Below, one piece after another: positions 1-7,531 of a DNA stretch of 13,370 nt (its first letter is position 1; the number at the start of each line of letters is the position of its first letter). Both the position numbers and the translations under genes were made by a program. The stretch lies in contig CABPSV020000271.1 in the NCBI GenBank assembly GCA_902459845.2, positions 1 to 13,370 on the forward strand. Reading direction: 5' to 3'. This DNA comes from Hepatocystis sp. ex Piliocolobus tephrosceles. Taxonomy: Eukaryota; Apicomplexa; Aconoidasida; Haemosporida; Plasmodiidae. The notes beneath the pieces were generated by a model that was given only the letters and a program-made list of their open reading frames with translations, had not been told where the DNA came from and did not search any database.

Positions 1-59
<59 letters not shown>
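1..59. repeat. poly(dA) tract at window edge
   Basis: An uninterrupted run of 59 A continues to the left edge, so its real length is unknown. It is followed by five or so CAA triplets at 60-76. Runs of this length are prone to sequencing and assembly error. Confidence 0.9.
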
Positions 60-60
<1 letters not shown>

Positions 61-1191
61 AACAACAACAACAACAATGACAAATACACACAAAAAAAAA
101 GGTATAATATAATTAATTATAAAATTAAAACATTCCATAAAATTGGAGTTTAAAACTATTAACAATATTTAAAATATAGGAAATAAAAAAATATATTTAT
201 ACATATGTATATATCTTGTTAAATTATTAAAATTAATAGTGGAAATTTTTTAAAATACAATGTGTGTACATAAAAATAATTTAACAAACTAAAAAAAAAA
301 AAAAAAAAAACAGCTACCTAAAAAAAAAAAAAAATGTATGTATACCTATTTTAGTAAAAAAAAAAAAAAAAAAAACAATTTAATTCGGATAAAAAATAAA
401 AATATATGACCTGTTCATATTTTTTTTTAGCTTTTACAACGCCAAAAAAAAAAAAAAAAAAAAAAAAAAAAACAACAACAACAATAAATATATATATATC
501 ATGTTCATTATAAAACCGTGTTAATTTTTGTTCAGAAAAATAACAAATATAACAATTTCTTATAATGAAATTTTAAATTTTAAGAACACATATGATCGTT
601 GACCTTGTTGTTTAATACAAAAATAGAAAAAACATTTTATATAACATCTCTCCCAAAGGAGCTAGCTCGTATTTTTGACATAGTACATATTGATATATAT
701 GTATTGATACTTGTGTTATTTATCTTTATGTTTTGTATGTTTATGCAAGCGAAGATTAAATATATATGCACAAATACTCAAACAAAAAAAAAAAAAAAAA
801 AATAGTGTATGTTAATTTTTGAAAACATATTTTTTAATTTTAAACCATTTTAAAACATCGTACATAGTTTATTAATATATATATATATATATATAGCTAT
901 CCATCAATACGTGCATTATACATATGTAGCCTAGCCGAATGCAAATAAATTGCATACGAAAACTGCTAAATAAAACAGTGAAAAAATACAAACAAATCAA
1001 TGAAATGTAGTAGAAAAAATATACATAAAAAAAATTCAGCATATATGAAATAAAATAAAAAAAATGAAAAACAGTTATTTATAATTAAGCACGTTTAATA
1101 GAAAGGATGCTTGTTATTGACATTTTTTTTTTAAAAAAGTAACATTTCTTGTGAATAAAAAAAAATAAATAAATAAAAAAAAAAGAAAAAA

Positions 1192-1212
1192 ATGAACGTA
1201 ATAAAGCAATAA
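1192..1212 (+). other. short upstream ORF (MNVIKQ) in the leader
   Basis: ATG AAC GTA ATA AAG CAA TAA begins just before the 8-bp array and stops within its second unit. A second minimal uORF, ATG GAT TAA, lies at 1344-1352. If the leader of the 1404 gene extends this far, both precede its start codon. Whether they are transcribed or translated cannot be seen from sequence. Confidence 0.3.
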
Positions 1213-1335
1213 AGCAATAAAGCAATAAAGCAATAAAGCAATAAAGCAATAAAGCAATAAAGCAATAAAGCAATAAAGCAATAAAGCAATAAAGCAATAA
1301 AGCAATAAAGCAATAAAGCAATAAAGCAATAAAGC
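1200..1335 (+). repeat. perfect 8-bp tandem array, 17 x AATAAAGC
   Basis: Seventeen uninterrupted, identical copies of AATAAAGC (equivalently GCAATAAA) occupy 136 bp and end 68 bp before the ATG at 1404. Each unit contains AATAAA, the classical polyadenylation hexamer, on the + strand. Because 8 is not a multiple of 3, TAA falls in all three + frames, so the array is a translational stop in every + frame. On the - strand all three frames stay open, giving spurious Leu-Tyr-Cys-Phe-Ile-Ala proteins that are not genes. Perfect identity suggests recent expansion. Confidence 0.95.
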
Positions 1336-1403
1336 AAGGAAAAATGGATTAAATTTGCAATTTCCTCAAGTTACATAAAAAGATTTAAACAAAACTATAT
1401 AAA

Positions 1404-3419
1404 ATGTTTTTTCCCATAAGGACTAGTTTAATTGTAAGGAATTTTCATAATAATGCAAGCAAAATAGTTTTGTTAAAAAATAAAGATAAAAATCGAAATA
1501 GAAAAATTCAAATATGGTTAAAAAAAATTAATGTGAAGGAATTGCCTCGTAAGAAGTTTGGAAATAAATTAGGGACAGTAGCAAAAGAGTTATATTTAAA
1601 GTTTTTATTAAGATGTAACAAAAAAAATAATATAAAATATAAGAACGAATACGAAGACGATTATGATTACAAGCCTAATTACAGTAATAGGATGTTTTTA
1701 TTGGAACAAAATAATGATGAAGTTGTTAAAGAAAGTAATAAAAAAGGTGAATATGAAAAAAAATATAAAAATCTTACATTTATTCCTAGAGTTAATGATT
1801 GTAAATTATTATACAATAAAAATGAAAAAAAGTATGATCATAAAAAAGAAGAATCAGAAAAGTTGTCATTAAATAGTGATAAAAATGAAAGGGAATTAAG
1901 TACCATAGATAATAGTGAACTAAATAAAAATAATGGGAATGAATTAGATGATAAGAATTTATGGGATGATGTATGTAATGAGTTAAAATGTTATTTACCT
2001 TTTTTACAACCATATACTATTACTATAACATTAAACTACATGTCCAAAATAAATTATGATGAATATAATATTTATAATTTAATAGCTGAACATGTTGATG
2101 CAAGGTGGATAAAAAATTTTAATGTAAAAGATTTATCTTTATTATTATTGTCTTATTCTAGATTACAAACAAAATATTATTCATTTATAAATATAATAAG
2201 TAGAGAATTATTATATAAAATCTGCTATGGTGAAATAGGGGATTTATCATTAATAATTTATGCATATACCAAAATGGGTATTTACGATTATGAAGTTTTT
2301 CTTCACTTATGTAATGAAATGAAAAATAGGCTATATAATGGGTTGAATTTTCATGCGATTGTAAATACTTCTGAGTCAACTACAACTGCCAGTGCAAATG
2401 TCAATACAAATCAGACCACAGATACACCTACTTACACAACTGCTAACACAACTGTTAACACAACTGAGTCTAATAATAACCGTGAAATGGGAGAAAATAA
2501 GAAAAGCTCCTACATATGTTTATTTGTTTATTGTTTAGGAAAAATGAACCACTGTGACAATAACTTGTTTGACATAATTTTACAAAATTTAAATTTTGAT
2601 AATTTGAATATGATTGATTTAAGTAATTTATCATATACCTTTTATATTTGCAATTATTATAATTATTGTTTTTATGAAAATTTATGTTTAAAAAGTAATG
2701 AAATTATTGCCTTAGCTGAAACATTACAAAAAATATCTATACTTACTTATCTTTTAAAATATCCACAACATAAAATGTTACCTATCTATTTTATGTATAT
2801 AAATAATATAAATAAAGAAATATACAAAAAACAGATATATAAAAATCCTTTATTTTTAAACATTTGTATAAATAGTTTTTCTTGTGAACAGTTTTTAAAT
2901 TTTCTGTTCGAAATAGTAAATTTGGGAAAAAACAAGCATGAACATGTACATGAACATGAACAGAAAGGCGAATTAAGTAATGAACTAAATAAAGCTTATT
3001 TTATATTAAACTTTTTAATCAATTATGTAACATTTTTTATGCAAAATAAGAAAATATCTCCGCGAGATTATTTAAAAATTTTAAATATTTTGATAAAAGT
3101 ACAGAATTGTGATGTTAAAGATAAAAGCAATAATAATAACAATAACAATAACAATAACAATAACAATAACAATAACAATAATAGTAATAGTAAAGATTAC
3201 TTGTTCTTTGATAAACACAATGATAATATACATGTGAAAAAAATAGAGACGTTACTAATCCAAGTGTTATATATAATAATCAATGATTGTAATAAAATAC
3301 ATACACGTGATTTAATTAACATTAAACGCATTTTAAGTTTGTGCGGTGAACATAAAAATGCCAAAATTAGACATAAAATAAAAAATATAATGACGTTTGT
3401 TAATACAGTATTTAAATAA
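1404..3419 (+). CDS. probable organellar heptatricopeptide-repeat (HPR) RNA-binding protein
   Basis: A single-exon gene of 671 residues. The ATG has an A-rich context (TATAAAATG) and an in-frame TAA at 1386-1388 limits the start. The first ~70 residues are rich in Lys/Arg with few acids and no hydrophobic signal peptide, as in mitochondrial presequences (inference). A charged, disordered stretch follows to about residue 185. Helical repeats then appear: DLSLLLLSYSRL starts at D243 and DLSLIIYAYTKM at D280. The next equivalent position is H317, so the spacing is exactly 37 residues, the HPR period. A further copy begins near D405 (DLSNLSYTF). A Thr/Asn-rich insertion (about 323-368) splits the third repeat, and a run of 18 Asn occupies 576-593. 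HPR proteins of malaria parasites are organellar and often carry a C-terminal RAP domain. I see none here. Likely role: binding mitochondrial (or apicoplast) RNA. CDS is certain, the family probable, the organelle inferred. Confidence 0.9.
   Translation: MFFPIRTSLIVRNFHNNASKIVLLKNKDKNRNRKIQIWLKKINVKELPRKKFGNKLGTVAKELYLKFLLRCNKKNNIKYKNEYEDDYDYKPNYSNRMFLLEQNNDEVVKESNKKGEYEKKYKNLTFIPRVNDCKLLYNKNEKKYDHKKEESEKLSLNSDKNERELSTIDNSELNKNNGNELDDKNLWDDVCNELKCYLPFLQPYTITITLNYMSKINYDEYNIYNLIAEHVDARWIKNFNVKDLSLLLLSYSRLQTKYYSFINIISRELLYKICYGEIGDLSLIIYAYTKMGIYDYEVFLHLCNEMKNRLYNGLNFHAIVNTSESTTTASANVNTNQTTDTPTYTTANTTVNTTESNNNREMGENKKSSYICLFVYCLGKMNHCDNNLFDIILQNLNFDNLNMIDLSNLSYTFYICNYYNYCFYENLCLKSNEIIALAETLQKISILTYLLKYPQHKMLPIYFMYINNINKEIYKKQIYKNPLFLNICINSFSCEQFLNFLFEIVNLGKNKHEHVHEHEQKGELSNELNKAYFILNFLINYVTFFMQNKKISPRDYLKILNILIKVQNCDVKDKSNNNNNNNNNNNNNNNNNNSNSKDYLFFDKHNDNIHVKKIETLLIQVLYIIINDCNKIHTRDLINIKRILSLCGEHKNAKIRHKIKNIMTFVNTVFK
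2367..2507 (+). other. Thr/Asn-rich insertion inside an HPR repeat
   Basis: Residues about 322-368 of the gene at 1404 are dominated by Thr with Asn and Ser (TANTTVNTTES and similar), visibly richer in C and G than the flanks. The segment lies between FHAIVNT and YICLFVYCLGKM, which together read as one repeat helix when compared with the preceding repeat. It therefore looks like a low-complexity insertion into a structural repeat rather than a linker between domains. Confidence 0.7.
3129..3182 (+). repeat. poly-Asn tract (AAT/AAC)n, 18 codons
   Basis: Eighteen consecutive Asn codons, mostly alternating AAT and AAC, so the DNA-level unit is the hexamer AATAAC. It lies in a charged loop near the C-terminus of the HPR-like protein and is followed by SNSK. 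Confidence 0.95.
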
Positions 3420-4052
3420 GTGTGTAATAAAAAGAAAGGATATGGATAAAAAAAAAAAAAAAATTATAGGTAAAAATATGGACTTAATAAAATTGTTAAA
3501 AAAAAAAAAAAAAAAAAAAAAGTGCTAATAAGTGTATATGCATGTGTGTACATACACAGATGTTTTAAGTATAAGAAAATTTGAACTATATTTTTTTGTA
3601 TAAGTGGTGTTACTTGTATTTTTATGTAAAACACACCAAAACGACATTCAATAAAATAAAAATAAGTATAATAAAGTAAAAAAAAAAAAAAAAAAAAAAA
3701 TGTAGTGCTTATTAAGAAATACGCATATAAAAATACAAAAAAAGATATTACATATAAATATGTCCATATATATGTATTTAACTATTTTGGTAATTCAAAC
3801 TAAGATTATTTTTTTTTTTTAAAGGCATATATCATGAATTATAAAATTACGACACTTTTTTTTTTTTTTTTTTTTTTGCTTTACATATAAATACAAGAAA
3901 AAACAATAATAATAACTTTAAGTATCACATAAAATAGTTTTTTTTTTTTTTTTTATCACTTTCTTTGTTACTACAAAAAATGAAAAATTAAAAAAAAAAA
4001 AATAAAATAAAAAAAAAATTATTATAAAAATAGCGGATTTATAAAAACTTAC

Positions 4053-4076
4053 ATATATATATATATATATATATAT
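4053..4076. repeat. (TA)n microsatellite
   Basis: An alternating TA run of about 24 bp between the convergent genes, of the type common in Plasmodium intergenic DNA. Confidence 0.9.
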
Positions 4077-4115
4077 GTGATGTATATGTATATATGTGCA
4101 TACATACATATAAAC

Positions 4116-4208
4116 ATGCTTAAATCGTACTGTGTAATGGAGCCTAATTCGTTTAGCACAATTTTTGTTGAATTAATTATATATTTTTGTTTTGCTACTT
4201 ATATATAA
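4116..4208 (+). CDS. possible 30-residue small ORF, unproven
   Basis: ATG to TAA, 30 codons, reading MLKSYCVMEPNSFSTIFVEL and then a hydrophobic Ile/Tyr/Phe-rich tail. The first half is of mixed composition, unlike the surrounding homopolymers, and the tail resembles a short membrane segment. It is unrelated to either neighbouring gene and in the opposite orientation to the right-hand one. A 30-codon frame can arise by chance even in AT-rich DNA. This is a candidate only. Confidence 0.12.
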   Translation: MLKSYCVMEPNSFSTIFVELIIYFCFATYI

Positions 4209-4476
4209 TTTTAATTAAGAGTTAAAAATAGCTAAAAAAAATTTTATTAAATACAAACATATTTTATAATTATACATATTAATTTTAAATATATAAATGT
4301 ATAAGTTTATGTTTGTATAACTTATATTATTTTCTTTGTTTATATCATTGTTATATGATATTATTTATTAATTTGTTTATTTATTCCATTACCCATTTAT
4401 ATATTTTTCATTTTTTTTAATATTACTTCAATCAAATTTGTTTATAATGCTAATGCTTTATTATTTATTTCATTTG

Positions 4477-4478
<2 letters not shown>

Positions 4479-4526
<48 letters not shown>
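4479..4526. repeat. poly(dA) tract, 48 bp
   Basis: An uninterrupted A run of 48 in the shared 3' intergenic region. On the strand of the giant gene it reads as poly(T) downstream of the stop codon. Confidence 0.9.
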
Positions 4527-4529
<3 letters not shown>

Positions 4530-4721
4530 AACTGTTTGCATTAAAATGCATTTTGGTTGGTTTTCTACTTTTTTTTTTTTTTTGATATTTTATATAACTT
4601 TAAAACTTTCAAAATTAGAATTTATGTTTTTTAATCCATTTGTTGGTACATATTTTTTCCCACTTTTTCTTTTATACAACTTCATCCTAAATATACATAT
4701 ATACATATATATGTATGTATC

Positions 4722-7499
4722 TTAGACTAAATTAATTTTTTTTTTCATGAATTTTTCTTGGTAAAAAGCATTTAAATTTCCTATATTGGAACTACCAATA
4801 GTACCCATATGGTTATATATATTGTTTTTATATGTACTTTGTTTGATACTATTATTACTGTTACCATACCTTAAAGAATTTAGAATATGTTCTTTTTGTA
4901 TAGTATTATTTCCACCTAATTTATTATTTTGTTTATCATTATTTATGTATTCGTCATCAAAATTACCATTTATTTTATAAGACTGATCTTTTCGATTTAT
5001 AAATCCTAAGTTTATAAAATTGGCACTATTGTTTATATATGTAGTACTTTTTACGTATTCTGTATCTTCTGTATTTTTTTCATTTACATTTCCATGTTCC
5101 CTTAAAAACTTTGATTCGTCATTTTGTTCATATTTTGGCTCATATTTTGGCTCATATTTTGGCTCATAATTTTGTTCATAATTAGGCTCAAAATTTTGTT
5201 CATAATTTTGTTCATAATTTATGTCATTATTGTTATTATTCAAGTTATGCTTTGATTTGGCTATGTTTGGATTAACCAAATTAGGGTTGACAAAAATTGG
5301 ATTTGATACATTATTATTTATATTGTTTTGTATATTGTTATTAATATTTCCAACATCATTTTTATTATTTATAAGATTCTCATTAATATTATTATTATTA
5401 TTTGTGTGATTAATATTATTTAAATCATTTACTTTATTTTTGTTATAATTATTTTTCTCTTGTTTATTTGAAAATTTTATATTATCAGTAAAATTAGTAT
5501 TTATATTAAAAAATGAATTTTCGTTAATAAATTTATTTTTATCTAAATTGTTATTTGAATTTTGTGTTTCCATTTTTGTTTTATGTCCTTCATAAGAAAA
5601 AGAGTTTTTTCTACCCCTATCTTTTGTACCTCTATCTTTTGTACCTCCATCTTTTGTACCTCTATCTTTTGTACCTCCATCTTTTGTACCTCCATCTTTT
5701 GTACCTCTATCTTTTGTACCTCCATTTTTTGTACCTCCATTTTTTGTACCTCCATCTTTTATACCCCCATCTTTTGTATCTCCATTTTCTGTACCTCCAT
5801 TTTTTGTTATGTCACTATCACCATCATTTGTGTCGTTATTACCGGCGGTATTGTTATAATTTGCGAAGTTATAACTTCCATCATTGTTCATACCATTACA
5901 ATAATTATTTACATCTTTTTCAAAAATAAAATTTTCATAATTTGAGTAACTAGACATATTATTTGTGACTCCATTTAAGTTTCCATTGTCATTAAGATTA
6001 TTATTTTCCTGTATTGTGTTGTTTAAATTTGTATTAAAATTATTGTTACCATCTCCATTATCATTGTTATTATTATAGTTATAATTAAAATCATTTGCCT
6101 GTTTATTACTCTTTTTTATAAATATAAAATTATTTTCTCGTATGTTATCGTCATCAATGTCTTCTTCAATATTATTTGTATTTCTACTACTCATACTATT
6201 TTTAGAAAACTTTAAATGTTCGTTTGATTGTTTGATTTTATTTTTTTCATAAAAGTTATTATTTTTTTCATAAAAGTTATTATTTTTTTCATAAAAGTTA
6301 TTATTTTTTTCATAAAAGTTATTATTTTTTTCATTTACATCAAAACTGTTATAACCTTTTGATAGATCATAATGTTTATCATAATTTTTTTCATTTGAAA
6401 AATGCATACTCTTAGATTTTGGTATTTGGGATTGATCTTTTTCCTTATCCATTGTTTCCTTATCCATTGTTTCCTTATCCATTGTTTCCTTATCCATTTT
6501 TTCCGTATCCATTTTTTCCGTATCCAATTTTGCCTTTTCAACTTTTTTAAAGTCCATTACGTTTCCTTGTTTTACTTCCCCCCACATAGTATTACAATTT
6601 TCAGTTTCTTTTTTTTTTTTTTTTGGTAGTGAATAATCTTTATTATAATGTTTGTCATTGTTATCTTCGTCCTCCTCGTCATTACTATCCACAGAGAAAC
6701 TATGTTTTGTTTTTTTATGTTTCATTTTTTTTTTTTCTTTATAATTATTTTTTTTATACTCTTCGTACTGTTCTTTTATATATTTATTATACTCCTTTTT
6801 TATATCATTATTTTTTATATCTGATGGAAATTTGTTTTTATTTGAAGTTAATTTGTTGTACATTTTTTGTTCTATATAACTTTGTGATTGTTCATCTTCT
6901 GTTTGCTGGTATTCCCGTTTTTTATTCCATTCTTTCTCTACTTCTCTTTTACTACTTCCATTTTTACTACTTCCATTTTTACTACTTCCATTTTTACTAC
7001 TTCCATTTTTACTACTCCTGTTTTTACTTCCCACATTTAACTCCCTTTCATTTTTTTTTTCTTTTTTTTTCTCATGTAGTTTAGTTTTTTCCTTTACATT
7101 TGAATTGTTATTGGTACTGCTTTCAGTTTTATCACTGTCATTACTACTATTACTACCATTATTACCATTATTACCATTATTACCAGTACTACCAGTACTA
7201 CCATTACTACCATTATTACCAGTACTACCAGTACTACCATTACTACCAGTACTAGTATTACCATTTATATTCGTCTGGGTAGAAGTATAGTCACCAAAAC
7301 CAGAATTACAAAAACCAGAATTACAAAAACCAGAATTGTTATTTTCTCTACTACCATTATCGGTAACTCCTCCTCCTTTTTCATTCCTACTCTTAATTAT
7401 AAATTCAATACCATATAATAATCTTTCTTTATGATACCTAATATTAAATATATTTTCTATTTCTTGTAAAATATGTTGTAAATTTCGAATATAATTATA

Positions 7500-7531
<32 letters not shown>

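Larger units (their letters stand above)
1..1403. other. AT-rich 5' intergenic region
   Basis: No protein-coding gene can be supported here. The region opens with an A59 tract and a short (AAC)n run, then carries further A tracts at about 291-310, 321-334, 356-375, 444-472 and 784-802. A (TA)n run lies at about 875-893. Nearly all homopolymers are A on the + strand, the coding strand of the downstream gene. A slightly more complex island lies at about 590-780. A small inverted repeat, ATGCAA-ATAAA-TTGCAT, sits at 939-955. The promoter and 5' leader of the gene at 1404 must lie here, but I recognise no defined transcription-factor site. The gene to the left is outside the window. Confidence 0.8.
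3420..4721. other. 3' intergenic region between convergent genes
   Basis: About 1.3 kb separates the stop codons of two convergent genes, so both 3' UTRs must lie here. Homopolymers occur in both orientations: A at 3448-3463, 3498-3521, 3678-3700 and 4479-4526; T at 3809-3820, 3856-3877 and 3938-3954. A (TA)n run lies at about 4053-4076. AATAAA-like hexamers occur at about 3650 (+ strand, serving the left gene) and as TTTATT near 4457 (- strand, serving the right gene), but such hexamers arise easily in this composition. A 30-codon ATG ORF lies at 4116-4208. No tRNA, rRNA or snRNA was recognised. Confidence 0.75.

Noticed and set aside
420..432. Poly(T)-AG stretch resembling a 3' splice site
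   Set aside because: No open reading frame follows it and no matching donor is evident. T-tract plus AG is common by chance in this DNA.
599..805. 68-codon + strand frame with a hydrophobic segment
   Set aside because: It begins with TTG, has no ATG near its start, and ends in a Lys run made by a poly(A) tract. Not supportable as a nuclear Plasmodium gene.
1085..1337. Three overlapping - strand frames encoding Leu-Tyr-Cys-Phe-Ile-Ala repeats
   Set aside because: They are the three readings of the 8-bp AATAAAGC array, which has no stop on the - strand. Repeat artefacts.
2935..2967. His/Glu-rich motif (KHEHVHEHEQ) as a metal-binding site in the HPR-like protein
   Set aside because: It arises from a short CATGAA hexamer duplication, with no other ligand residues or fold suggesting a metal site.
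4546..4725. 59-codon + strand ATG frame overlapping the 3' end of the giant gene
   Set aside because: Its hydrophobic Phe/Leu/Ile/Tyr composition follows from T-rich DNA, it overlaps the giant gene's stop antisense, and ends in an ATATAC-type repeat. Chance is the simpler explanation.
7155..7262. Collagen-like Gly-X-Y domain
   Set aside because: Gly does recur every third residue, but there is no Pro and X/Y are Asn, Ser and Thr only. It is a low-complexity tract.
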